Below, piece after piece: positions 34,798 through 44,543 of a stretch of DNA of 64,000 nt (position 1 is the stretch's first letter; the number at the start of each line of letters is the position of its first letter). The notes under the pieces are model-generated. The model saw nothing but the letters and a program-made list of their open reading frames with translations. It searched no databases and was not told the origin of the DNA. Location of the stretch: assembly GCF_016772475.1 (NCBI RefSeq), contig NZ_CP068595.1, forward strand, positions 1,302,001-1,366,000, written 5' to 3'. The position numbers and the translations under genes are program-made. This stretch comes from Paenibacillus sonchi. GTDB taxonomy: Bacteria; Bacillota; Bacilli; Paenibacillales; Paenibacillaceae.

Positions 34798-37527
34798 TCA
34801 CGATTCGATAGTTACGGTCTTCGTTTTCTGTTCCCATTTTACGGTTAATCCCAGCTGTTCCGAAACTAATCTTAGCGGTACTAAAGTCCTGCCCTGTAGG
34901 ATTAAAGGCGCTACTTCAGCAGTTTGGCGTTTACCATTCAGTACAAATTCCTTTTTGTTAACCGTCAGGTCAAGCGCCTTGGCGCCACGGAGCACCATAA
35001 TTTTCTTGGTGTTTTTATCCCATGCCGCACTGCCGCCAAAGGCATCCAAAACGACTTTAATCGGCACATAAGTGCTTGCATCTTTGACAATTGGAGCCAC
35101 ATCGATCGCCTTCTTTGCACCGTTGACCGTTATGGACTTGGAGCCGATGCTCATTGCAGCGGTTCCCTTCGGAAGTCCGGCTTCACTGGAGAGCGAAGGC
35201 ATTACGAACGATATATTGTCAAAAGCAACCGTACCTGTCTTGGCCCGCTCATCCTGGCCTTCTTCCACATTGACCACATACAGGCGCTTCAGCGCTGCCG
35301 GGAATTTGATGCCGGAGCCTGACAGATCAATACTGAGGCTCTTCCAGCCGTTCCAATCGATTACTTTGGCCAGATCGATATAGGATATTTTTCCGCTTCC
35401 ATCTACCACCTCAGCCCGAAGCCAGTTAAGACTCATATCCCCCATCACATCAAGCGACATGGAGGTTGCCGCAGCAGGAATGTTTTTGCCGCTGGTTCCA
35501 TTAAGTTGGGCATAAGCGTACATCTTACCGCTGCCGGCTGTCATATCATAGCTGAGTGACAGCACTTTGGAGCCAGCCTTCTCTGCGCTGCCGGCCACCA
35601 CTCCAGCTGTTCCGGTCACACCGTTAACATTGGATGTAAATGCAATAGGATAGCTTACGTTTTCGAAATTCTCCCATGGGGTGGACGCTGCTGCTGATAG
35701 TACAACTGCAGTGCTGAATCCGTCATAACGGGCGATAGCATAACCTGTCGTCACTCCAGGGTCTACCGAATCAACCGTCAATTTGCCGTCCTGCACACTG
35801 CCCTTAAAGCCAACAAGCTCCCATTTCAAGGATGCCGGCGGAACGGTAAGCGAGGCTCCATTTTCTGCCAAGGCTGTCACCGGCACTGATACTGATGCTC
35901 CGGGGGTGAGCGGCGCTGTAGCTGTCCCCACCGTCAGGCTGGATAAATTCTCACCACCCAGTACCGTTACCTCGGTCGAGGCACTGGCTGCGCCGCTGGC
36001 AGCCTTTATGGTCGCTGTACCGGCTTTGACTGCAGTGGCTTCCCCGCCATTTACAGTTACGCTGCCGTTGCTTGCAGTCCAGGAAGGGTTGCCTGCTGCT
36101 ACATCAATTGGATTGTAGTAAGTGTCATAACCTTTTAAAGAGTACGTTGCCTTTTGCCCGATCAGCAGTACTGTGCTGCCGCTAATCTTGATTCCTTTCA
36201 CTTCCCCCTTGGGAGCCGAGGTATAGACACCCAGGCCATTGACGATACTGCGCTGTTCTGTGCCGTATTCAGTATTGAAGGTAAGTGTGGCAGAGGTTTC
36301 AGCAAGCGGGCGGTCTACCATCGTTGTAGAGCCTCCTCCGTCCAGATTCATTCCTTTCCAGACACCGATGTTCGCCATGAAGTTTTGCAGCTCAGTCAGC
36401 GACATGCCGGCGCTGTTGGCATTATCCTCCACTGCGACCACGTACACATACTGTCCACTCTGCGAATAACCCAGTGCTGTACGGGCACGGAAGCCGCCGA
36501 TACTGGAAGTCGAACGGGAAAAAGATGTCGCCTTTCCATCGTTCACCAGAATGGTATGCCCTCCGATCATCATCTGCAGGCTGGCCGGATCAAGCTCCTG
36601 CTGCGTGGATTTGGACTTCAGGGTGTAGGCACTGCTGAGCTTTTGCCCTACAGCGAGGTGATTTTTCACAAACTGTGCCCCAAGCCCGTGTGTCCGCAAG
36701 ATGTAGGCTCCTTTGGGAACAGCCATGGACAAGGCCTTATCTGCTGAAATCTGGGTAATGATATCATTCTCTACAAGCACTTCTGTAGGGGTAGTAGAGC
36801 TGTTCTTAGGACGCTCCAGCGCGGTCCAGGCATCTGTATAGATGTAAGCCGCATTGGCATGACTATACGTTGAGCTGCCGTCCTCGGGGCTGTATGCACC
36901 CTTATTGATGCCTGCCAGCGGAAACTGCGCTCCGTCCTCAGCAGTAAGCAGCCCCTCGAACGAATACTGGTCGATTACGGGCTTGCGGTCCTTGGTCACA
37001 GCAAAGGCATACATTCCGTTAAGCTGCGAAGGTGTAGATACTACAACCCCGCCGGATACCTGTCCCCCGATTGGGGCGCCTTCACCGCCTGTATTGAAAT
37101 AGTCGCCGTTTACCGCAGCTACCGCTCCGGTCTCCGCAGCCATGCCGCCGGTGCTTTGCCGTGTAGTTAATTTGCCGCCTTTGCCGGTCATTACATCTAG
37201 GGATACGTAAGGATTATTTAGATCTACGCGGATCACATCTGCCAGACCGGTCGCCGTTTTTCCGGAACGGACCGTAGTGAATTTATACTTCATCATAATA
37301 GCCCCTGAGGTAATAACCTCTTCACCCAGCTTGGTTACGTTCAGGGAGGAGGCTGCTTGGGCAACAGAGGCCGGTCCCGAAGCCCATTGCGGCAGCCCCT
37401 CACTGCCCAGGACAGGCATGATCCACAACACGCCGGCTAATGAGGCAGCAACCCACTTTTTAGCCGGCAGCTTTTTCATTCCCCGTAACTGCTCTTTGTT
37501 TTTCTTCCCCATGAAAACTTCATTCAT
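34798..37527 (-). CDS. phosphodiester glycosidase (NAGPA) family with stalk domain
   Basis: 909 residues. A signal peptide near 25-60 (WVAASLAGVLWIMPVLGS...AQA) is followed by an NAGPA/DUF2233 domain (~90-440) with AVNGDYFNTGGEGAPIGG and MNLDGGGSTTMVD, the family's active-site motifs. After an Ig-like domain (~450-530) and a carbohydrate-binding-like region, two copper amine oxidase N-terminal 'stalk' repeats (ending in VPIKVVLDAFGG...ILQGRTLVPLRLVSEQLG) close the protein. Relatives cleave sugar-1-phosphodiesters, and in Gram-positives may act on teichoic-type polymers. The substrate here is unknown. It is exported and lies upstream of degS with no strong terminator between. Confidence 0.85.
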   Translation of the reverse strand: MNEVFMGKKNKEQLRGMKKLPAKKWVAASLAGVLWIMPVLGSEGLPQWASGPASVAQAASSLNVTKLGEEVITSGAIMMKYKFTTVRSGKTATGLADVIRVDLNNPYVSLDVMTGKGGKLTTRQSTGGMAAETGAVAAVNGDYFNTGGEGAPIGGQVSGGVVVSTPSQLNGMYAFAVTKDRKPVIDQYSFEGLLTAEDGAQFPLAGINKGAYSPEDGSSTYSHANAAYIYTDAWTALERPKNSSTTPTEVLVENDIITQISADKALSMAVPKGAYILRTHGLGAQFVKNHLAVGQKLSSAYTLKSKSTQQELDPASLQMMIGGHTILVNDGKATSFSRSTSSIGGFRARTALGYSQSGQYVYVVAVEDNANSAGMSLTELQNFMANIGVWKGMNLDGGGSTTMVDRPLAETSATLTFNTEYGTEQRSIVNGLGVYTSAPKGEVKGIKISGSTVLLIGQKATYSLKGYDTYYNPIDVAAGNPSWTASNGSVTVNGGEATAVKAGTATIKAASGAASASTEVTVLGGENLSSLTVGTATAPLTPGASVSVPVTALAENGASLTVPPASLKWELVGFKGSVQDGKLTVDSVDPGVTTGYAIARYDGFSTAVVLSAAASTPWENFENVSYPIAFTSNVNGVTGTAGVVAGSAEKAGSKVLSLSYDMTAGSGKMYAYAQLNGTSGKNIPAAATSMSLDVMGDMSLNWLRAEVVDGSGKISYIDLAKVIDWNGWKSLSIDLSGSGIKFPAALKRLYVVNVEEGQDERAKTGTVAFDNISFVMPSLSSEAGLPKGTAAMSIGSKSITVNGAKKAIDVAPIVKDASTYVPIKVVLDAFGGSAAWDKNTKKIMVLRGAKALDLTVNKKEFVLNGKRQTAEVAPLILQGRTLVPLRLVSEQLGLTVKWEQKTKTVTIES

Positions 37528-37698
37528 TTCAACGTAACTCTCCCATCTCTATTTTCAAATATATGCGTCTTTCAAAGGCTGGAAACGTGTTCCTAGTTTC
37601 CTGCTATACCTTTAATAGACTGATTTTGAGAGGAAAAGTTGCGAATATTGCTAGACTGGGTTCAATTTGGCAGCTGACTGAAACAGTTCCCGGCATGC

Positions 37699-37726
37699 AA
37701 AAAGGCCCCGTATCCACGGAGCCTCA
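37699..37726 (-). terminator. terminator of the Ig-SLH surface protein gene
   Basis: The minus strand reads GGCTCCGT, loop GGAT, ACGGGGCC followed by TTTTT. It starts just past the stop at 37742. Confidence 0.8.
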
Positions 37727-37741
37727 GTACAACATGATTTT

Positions 37742-40700
37742 TTATAAATATCCGGCCATGGTAAGCATCCGCTGCAGCATAACTGCAGCTTGGGCACGTG
37801 TGGCATTCCCCTGGGGCTGGAATTCAGTGGTTGTCATCCCCAGAATAATCCCTTGCTGCACAGCCTTCGCCACAAATTCGGCAGCCTGGTTCTGAATCTT
37901 GGAGCGGTCCTTAAATGCAGCCAATGCGGTAGCAGAAGTTCCATTTAGGGTTATTGGGTGTCCGGTGTACTCCATAGCCCGGATAATCATAATCGCCAGC
38001 TGCTCGCGGGTGATATTATCATTGGGACGGAATGTCGCATCCGTGTTTCCGGTAATGATCCCCGCTTTGGCAGCTGCACCAATATAATCACCGGTTTGTG
38101 TGGAAGGCTGCACATCTCTAAACCGCTGGGCCGTCTCACGGCTGCCAAGCAGCCCCAGCCCACGGCTCAGCATGACCGCAAACTCTGCACGGGTAATCTT
38201 TTGCTCGGGCTTGAAGGTACTGCCATAGCTGCTGTCGATTATATTCTTGGCGGCAAGCTGGGATACAATAGATTTGCTCCAATGGCTATTCATATCTGTA
38301 AAGCTCCGGGTCGAGAGAAATGTGCCCACGACCTGGTTGCCTACAGTACTGGCTGTAATCACTGTATAACTGCCAGCCGAACTCAGCTTGCTAGGGAGAT
38401 AAGCGGCATCATAGTAGGCAAGATCCAGCCGGGCCGCCGAAGCCTGATCACTATTCAGCGTAGCTGTCGTACGGACCGCATATTCTGCTGGTACGCTCAG
38501 TGCGGTAGTGTTGGCATAATTGCTGCTCACCGCAGCGCTCAAGCGGATATCCATGAGTCCAGTGACGGTCTGAAGCCCCTGTGACTGAAGCTTCTGCTCG
38601 AACGGTGTAAAGGTTCCCGCAGGGACTTTTTCCAGCCGCAGCACAAGCGAAATGTTATTGCTGTCCGCAATCAAAGTCGCGGCAAGGCTGTTCATATTCA
38701 CATCATTCAGCGCAAGACGGTATAAATGGTCGCCATGTCGCAGAAGAAAAGCAGCTTTACTGTCACGGTTGACTGCATCCAGCAGCGGCTTGAGCGGCAC
38801 ACTCACATAAGCTGACAGATCGGTTGAAGGCACCTCAAATGCTAATGCAGAGGTACCTTGTTTGTATACATAATCATAACCGGCAGCCAGGCGTTCAGCG
38901 GTCAGGTTATATCTTTTTACGGATTGGCTGTATACTGAACGGTCATCTGCTGCTGTAGCGGAATCCGTTTTGAGCAGAGGATATTCTTTTCCGAACTCAC
39001 TCGCTGCCAGCGTTCCCAGATATGATGGACGGCCAGCTGTTGAGGAATTCCCTGCCACCCCCGTCATATTCTGCACCGACAGCGCGGTGAAGGGAGTTAA
39101 GAGATTCCCGTTTTGATCCGAGATCGTCCCTGAACCTGACATGTAGGATAAATCAACCGTTTGACCGCTCTTCACAACACTGGATAACATCAATTTAAGC
39201 GTACTGCCCGAGATGTAGTAGGATTGTATACCAACCGTGCTGCCGTCAAATCTGACTCCAAATTGATTGGCGTTCAGCCCTGAAGAAGCTTGCATGGTTT
39301 TGCTGAATGTCACCAGCAGTTCGTCGCCCGTTATTGTTGCTGAACTGATATCTGAAACTGTGGTTCCCGAAATGTTCACGGACTGCTGATTCAAATAGGG
39401 AGCGCGGTTACCGTTAAGATCGGCGATCCCCGAAGTCCCCGGTACATATGAAACTGTAGTCGGCTGATTAACCGCCAGCGCACTCTGGAGCGTCAAGGTG
39501 ACTTGAGTGCCGCCTGCGGCTACTGCCGTAACGTAGTTAGGTTTACTGCCAACCAGAACGGAGAATTGGCTGTTCATTGGAAGACTGCCTGAGGATATTC
39601 CCTCGTTATACGTCAGTACAATTTTGTTGCCGGAACCGGCCGCACTCTGAAACACCGGTGGCACATTATCAGCACTGTTGCGGATATAAAAATCGCTAAA
39701 ATTTGCTACACTCTGCCCATTCGTATCCACTACGGGATAAGAGCCCGCAGAGTAGGCTACACGGATTACCTGGGTGTTCGTTGCAGCGTTATCTAAACTT
39801 AAATTCAGCTTTGCGCCACTCGACGATATAGCGTTGACCCCAAGAGAATAACCATCCGCATAGACGCTGAACTGGCTGTAGGCATTAGGATTGACCGCTT
39901 GCAGGGTATCATTAAAATTCAGCAATACGGTTTTCCCGGTAAGCGTCCCGTCCTTTATAGTAGTCAGTGCGGACTGGACTCCATTCGTTACCTGATACTG
40001 CGAGAAGGTACTGGCATTATTCCCGCTCAAATCCTGAATGGGGCGCAGTCCGCCTGAATAGCTGACTTTGATAATCTGGCCAACAGTAACCCCTGTACTC
40101 AATTTGATATAAATACTGGCTCCCTGAATAGAAATACTGTCAATAGCGCGCTTCTCATCATTAACAGTAACTGCAAAGCTGGAGGGCAGCAGCGCTGCCT
40201 CCGTTTTCAGCGCCTCGTCATAATTCAGACGGATCGTGCGGTTATTATCCACCAGGGCCGACTTGAGCACGGGAGCAGTCTTGTCCAGAGAATAGGTCTG
40301 GAAGCTCCAGGCATTTTTGCCGCTTAGTCCACTGTAGATCACTTGGCTGTTATTGGCATCCACAAAGGCGCCATTCGCAATATCCAAGTAGTACGTCGTA
40401 TTATTATCTAACGCTGCAGCGGGAGTTACGATGAACTCTTTGGCTGAGGAACCCACTGAGAGGGTTGATTCCAGCTTCGTTCCATCGCCTTTATACAGGA
40501 TTACCGGACCGGCCACCGCATTATTAAGAACAACATTCCGGTTAAAGGTAATTTTGATCGGCGGATTTAGACTTACTGATTCGCTGCGGTCTGCCGGAGA
40601 AAGGGTCTCGATGCCAAACCCCTTGACTTCACTTGTTGTATAACTCCATGTAAGCGGACCTGACGCCGGGAACAAATTTCCATCCTGGTCATGAAAGGCT

Positions 40701-41767
40701 CCCTGCGGCACAGTAACGGTATACATAGTTTTTTCCAGCAGGGTATTCGCTTCTGAGGCCGCATCTACTGTAATTGTCGGCGTACCGCCTCCGGTAACCG
40801 CTGTAGAATTGACGTTAAAATATCTGGCTCCCCCCGTAGCGTTAACCGGTGTCAGCGAGATCACCCCGCATTCGGCATCATCGGACGGTCAAAACCTAGC
40901 TGAAGATCACTAGCAGGATTTACTCCAGTAGAACCCCCGGTAGGAGAAACGTTGGCGACTGCTCCGGTGCTTTTGGCTGTGAAGCTCCACATGCTGCCGC
41001 TGGAAACCCCGGAAAATGTCCGATTCTCATCATCTTTTAACGCATAGTTATCAATTAATACATAATATGTACTCCCTGGGTTCAGCTTACTGGCCAATGT
41101 CATACTTACAGTAGTGGTAGTCCCATCGGTCTGCACATTAACATTAGGTTCTCCGTCCCTGAATTTGAACTCCTGAACAAGCGTGTTATCTGCTGAAGAG
41201 ATAAGTTTGGCGGACCCTCCACCTTTTTGCAATTTTTTGCCCAGCTTGAAGCTTAACTGATTTCAGGGCCGCAGAATCCGGCCGCGAGTTGTTCACCGGC
41301 GAGAACTCCGTTATCGATACTCCCTGGCTTGTTTCCGGAGAAGTGGTAAACTCCCATGAAGCCGCTGATGACTCAGCTCCAGACCCGTCTTTGAACAATC
41401 CCTTAGGGATCGATACGGTATAGCTCTTGTTAGGCTCTAACGGCTTGTCAGCCCCCCATCTGATTTCATAGTAATTAGAGCTGCCGACCAAACCCAGAGT
41501 GCCAACAGATACAGTGACAAAGGGGTTCCCTGCCTGAGTTATTGTGATCTCCCCGCTCTGCGGGTTTACCACACGGTCAAAACTCAATTTGATCGAGGAA
41601 CCTAAGCTGATATTTTTTTCTCCTGCAGCCGGCGAAGTTGCCGACATTCCAAATTCGCCCGCAGCATAAACTGCCGGTGTCCCAAGTCCAAGTGATGGGG
41701 AGACAGTCCCCAAGAGCAAATCCCCTGCCAGAATGAGTGCTGCCCATATGGTAATTTTCCTTTTCAT
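37742..41767 (-). pseudogene. Ig-like and SLH surface protein, broken by two frameshifts
   Basis: Three successive frames make about 1341 residues. From ATG 41767: a signal peptide (KRKITIWAALILAGDLLLG), SbsA-type Ig-like (Ig_5) domains (SATSPAAGEKNISLGSSIKLSF), and many similar domains. Three SLH repeats are at the C-terminus (ITRAEFAVMLSRGLG, ITREQLAIMIIRAMEY, ATRAQAAVMLQRML). Break 1, at 41221-41260, needs one base fewer. Break 2, at plus-strand C 40864-40867, needs one more G and joins PMMPNAG to ISLTPVNA. Total length then stays a multiple of three. It would bind the pyruvylated secondary wall polymer. Function beyond anchoring is unknown. Confidence 0.85.
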
Positions 41768-41906
41768 GTGGTGATAGACTCCTCTCAAGCCAAACTTTCG
41801 TTTTTACATATATTCTTTTATTTCGGTTAAAAGGCTTCCAAAGTTTAGAAGACGTCCCAGGTGAAACAAGGCAAATAGAAATCAGTGAATTTTCAGGTAC
41901 GCAAAA

Positions 41907-41957
41907 AAACCCGCAGCAGCTGGCTCCAATGATCGAAGCGCTGTCCTGCGGGCTTGC
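41907..41957 (-). terminator. metK terminator
   Basis: The minus strand reads GCCCGCAG ... CTGCGGG followed by TTTTTTG, with an inner CAGC/GCTG pairing. It starts about 30 nt after the metK stop. Confidence 0.75.
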
Positions 41958-41989
41958 ATATAATAAGGAATATAAAAACCTACAATAGC

Positions 41990-43192
41990 TTATAATCCAG
42001 CCTGACCCCTCAGCATTTCTGCTTTATCCACGCGCTCCCAAGGAAGATCAACATCCGTCCGTCCAAAATGACCATAAGCGGCGGTTTGTCTATAGAGTGG
42101 TTTGCGCAGATCCAGCATTGAGATAATACCGGCTGGCCGCAGATCAAAATTGCTGCTGATCAGCTCAGCCAGCTTTTCTTCACTGATTTTGCCTGTTCCG
42201 TATGTATCTACATTAATCGAGACAGGGTTAGCTACACCAATCGCATACGCCAATTGAATCTCGCATTTGTCAGCAAGCCCTGCAGCTACCAGATTCTTAG
42301 CCACATAACGGGCTGCATAAGCTGCGGAACGGTCGACTTTGGTCGGATCTTTCCCTGAAAAAGCCCCGCCTCCGTGACGGGCATACCCGCCATAGGTATC
42401 GACAATTATTTTGCGCCCGGTTAGACCGGCGTCTCCTTGCGGACCGCCAATGACGAAACGGCCAGTAGGGTTAATGAAATATTTAGTGTTCTCGTCAAGC
42501 AGTTCCGACGGGACCACCGGCAAAATAACATATTCCTTAATATCCGCCTGAATTTGTTCAAGCGAGATTTCTTCGGCATGCTGGGTAGAGACAACTATCG
42601 TATCCACGCGCACCGGTCTTTCATTATCATATTCAATTGTGACCTGGGTTTTGCCGTCCGGACGAAGATAATTGAGCGTTCCATCCTTGCGCACCTCAGA
42701 GAGGCGGCGGGCAATACGGTGAGACAAGGCAATCGGCAGCGGCATTAATTCAGGCGTTTCATTTGTCGCAAAACCAAACATCAGCCCTTGGTCACCCGCA
42801 CCGATATTCGCCGTTTCCTCGGCAACTTGGGCAGGGTCACGATTTTCCAATGCAGCGTTTACACCTTGTGCGATATCCGCCGATTGCTCATTCAGCGAGG
42901 TCAACACTGCACAGGTATTGTAGTCAAAACCATATTTTGCGCGGGTGTAACCAATCTCCTTGAGGGTATTGCGCACAATTGCCGGGATATCTACATACTC
43001 CGACTTGGTGCTGATTTCCCCAATAACCAACACCAGACCGGTGGCAACAGCTACTTCGCAGGCTACACGGGCATTGGGATCATTAGCCAAAAATGCATCA
43101 AGGACTGCATCGGATATCTGATCGCAGATTTTATCGGGATGCCCTTCCGTTACGGACTCTGAAGTAAACAAATGACGTCCTTTAATAGACAA
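41990..43192 (-). CDS. metK: S-adenosylmethionine synthetase
   Basis: 400 residues, normal for Met[18 protein letters not shown] (ATP and Mg site), [12 protein letters not shown] and the [19 protein letters not shown] signature are intact. It makes SAM from methionine and ATP in the cytoplasm; SAM would supply the FkbM methyltransferase among others. ATG 43192 follows GGGAGG. Monocistronic. The ~200-nt leader shows no S-box (SAM-I) core, which many Firmicute metK leaders carry. Confidence 0.97.
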   Translation of the reverse strand: MSIKGRHLFTSESVTEGHPDKICDQISDAVLDAFLANDPNARVACEVAVATGLVLVIGEISTKSEYVDIPAIVRNTLKEIGYTRAKYGFDYNTCAVLTSLNEQSADIAQGVNAALENRDPAQVAEETANIGAGDQGLMFGFATNETPELMPLPIALSHRIARRLSEVRKDGTLNYLRPDGKTQVTIEYDNERPVRVDTIVVSTQHAEEISLEQIQADIKEYVILPVVPSELLDENTKYFINPTGRFVIGGPQGDAGLTGRKIIVDTYGGYARHGGGAFSGKDPTKVDRSAAYAARYVAKNLVAAGLADKCEIQLAYAIGVANPVSINVDTYGTGKISEEKLAELISSNFDLRPAGIISMLDLRKPLYRQTAAYGHFGRTDVDLPWERVDKAEMLRGQAGL

Positions 43193-43330
43193 TACAACAA
43201 CCTCCCATATTGTTAGTCTGACACTGTATAAGGGGATGCTTCAACGGCTGCCGGATCAGATGAATTGTGTAATATATAGAACCGGCAGATCCGCTTCCAA
43301 CTTGAATTTATCTATTCCCCAGACTCAATA

Positions 43331-43360
43331 ATCATAGTTGATATTGTCAGATAAGTTCAA
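43331..43360 (-). promoter_or_regulatory. sigma-A promoter of metK
   Basis: The minus strand reads TTGAAC (43355-43360), 18 nt, TATGAT (43331-43336), about 138 nt before the metK ATG. It abuts the SASP terminator. Confidence 0.6.
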
Positions 43361-43390
43361 AAAATGAACCTTTTCCGATTGGAAAAGGTT
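43361..43390 (-). terminator. terminator of the SASP gene
   Basis: The minus strand reads AACCTTTTCC, loop AATC, GGAAAAGGTT followed by CATTTTTT, 64 nt past the SASP stop. Confidence 0.8.
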
Positions 43391-43454
43391 TATGGCTTTC
43401 CACAAAAGTCATATTATCTTATTTACCGGATGGTGTCAATTCAACCCATTCTTA

Positions 43455-43721
43455 TTAAAAAAGAGACTGTTCTGCCTGCTTCACAAGCCTCTTGGTAATT
43501 TCTCCCCCAACAGATCCATTGTCCCGGGAAGTGAGATGTCCCAGATATGGAGTACCATACCCTATCGAGCTGCCTGTCACCCCAAGCTCAGAAGCAAATT
43601 CAGTATCAGCCCCTCCGCCATAAGAAGCACCATATAAACCAAACTCAGAAGCAATCTCATACTGCATTTGTTTCAGCATTGCCCGGCTTTCCGGTACCAC
43701 AGTGCGATTATTACGTGCCAT
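43455..43721 (-). CDS. alpha/beta-type small acid-soluble spore protein
   Basis: 88 residues from ATG 43721, which follows CAGGAGGTG; the frame to 43796 has no such site. EIASEFG (residues 22-28) and the C-terminal GGEITKRLVKQAEQ are classic for this family. These proteins coat spore DNA and are cut by GPR at germination. An insert of ~20 residues carries a second GPR-like site, EFASELG (residues 41-47). Expression would be in the forespore (sigma-G). It shows that the host sporulates. Confidence 0.93.
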   Translation of the reverse strand: MARNNRTVVPESRAMLKQMQYEIASEFGLYGASYGGGADTEFASELGVTGSSIGYGTPYLGHLTSRDNGSVGGEITKRLVKQAEQSLF

Positions 43722-43897
43722 GTCTATTGCACCTCCTGAAGATTTTAAGAATACAGGAGTATTGTGTGCCGGCATTGCTGCATTCAGTCGTATCAATCTT
43801 TGTTAGCAGTGGTAATGAGTGCCGCTCAGGTATGATTTTTGCTTAAACAGGCAACATTATTATAGAAGCAGGTCATGTCGAATCATAAGATGAAAAA

Positions 43898-44452
43898 TTA
43901 TTTTAATGTATATCCACCACGAACCATTACGACAAGTCCTAAGGTCTGGCCATCTTGCACTTTGATCCCCCGCCCATCGCGAGGAAAAGATAATAGATGA
44001 TTCATGGGAGCAGCTTGTCCATTGGCCAGATCCTTGCCATCGGTCAAATCAGCTACACCATTGGCCGCTTCCGAAAAAATCACGGCTTTGCCTGCACGTA
44101 CAATAAATTCAGCACCGGCAGATCCAAATAAAGTCTGTCCTGGTTTGACATCTACAATCACAGCTTCGTTGCTGTTGGCAGGTGCAGAAGTCTGTGGACT
44201 TGATGATGAAGTGGCCGTTGGTGCCGGAGATGCTGTGGCAGTGGCTGCAGGAGGGTTCGTTGCAGTTGTTCCGCCTCCTAATGCTTTCTGAATCTGTTGA
44301 TCCACATAGCTCTTGGTGACAACCGGATCATCGGCGGTACCCGGCTGATTCCCTACACTTGCGCCTTCTGCGGTAAGATTCATCACTGATCCTGCCCATA
44401 CGGCTCCACCCAACAAGACAACCGCCATCGATACTTTCATTGCTGGTTTCAT
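43898..44452 (-). CDS. secreted protein of unknown function
   Basis: 184 residues. A signal peptide (MKVSMAVVLLGGAVWAG), a Pro/Ala/Thr/Ser linker (~60-95) and a ~85-residue C-terminal domain (VDVKPGQTLFGSAGAEFIVRAG ... QTLGLVVMVRGGYTLK). ATG 44452 follows GGAGG. It lies after the SLH protein's terminator and just upstream of the SASP gene. The C-terminal domain is repeat-like and beta-rich; I do not recognise it. It may sit at the wall, given the surface-protein neighbours. Confidence 0.8.
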   Translation of the reverse strand: MKPAMKVSMAVVLLGGAVWAGSVMNLTAEGASVGNQPGTADDPVVTKSYVDQQIQKALGGGTTATNPPAATATASPAPTATSSSSPQTSAPANSNEAVIVDVKPGQTLFGSAGAEFIVRAGKAVIFSEAANGVADLTDGKDLANGQAAPMNHLLSFPRDGRGIKVQDGQTLGLVVMVRGGYTLK

Positions 44453-44480
44453 TGCTTTCCTCCTTCAGGGATGGAAAATG

Positions 44481-44515
44481 ATTAAAAAAAGAATAGCCTC
44501 CGAAGAGGCTATTCT
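44481..44515 (-). terminator. terminator of the N-terminal-SLH protein gene
   Basis: The minus strand reads AGAATAGCCTC, UUCG-type tetraloop TTCG, GAGGCTATTCT followed by TTTTTT. It is a strong stem of 11 bp, about 29 nt after the stop. Confidence 0.92.
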
Positions 44516-44543
44516 TTGCTTCGGTAATACACGAGGAACAGTA

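Noticed and set aside
43193..43390. SAM-I riboswitch before metK
   Set aside because: Core S-box sequence not found in the leader.
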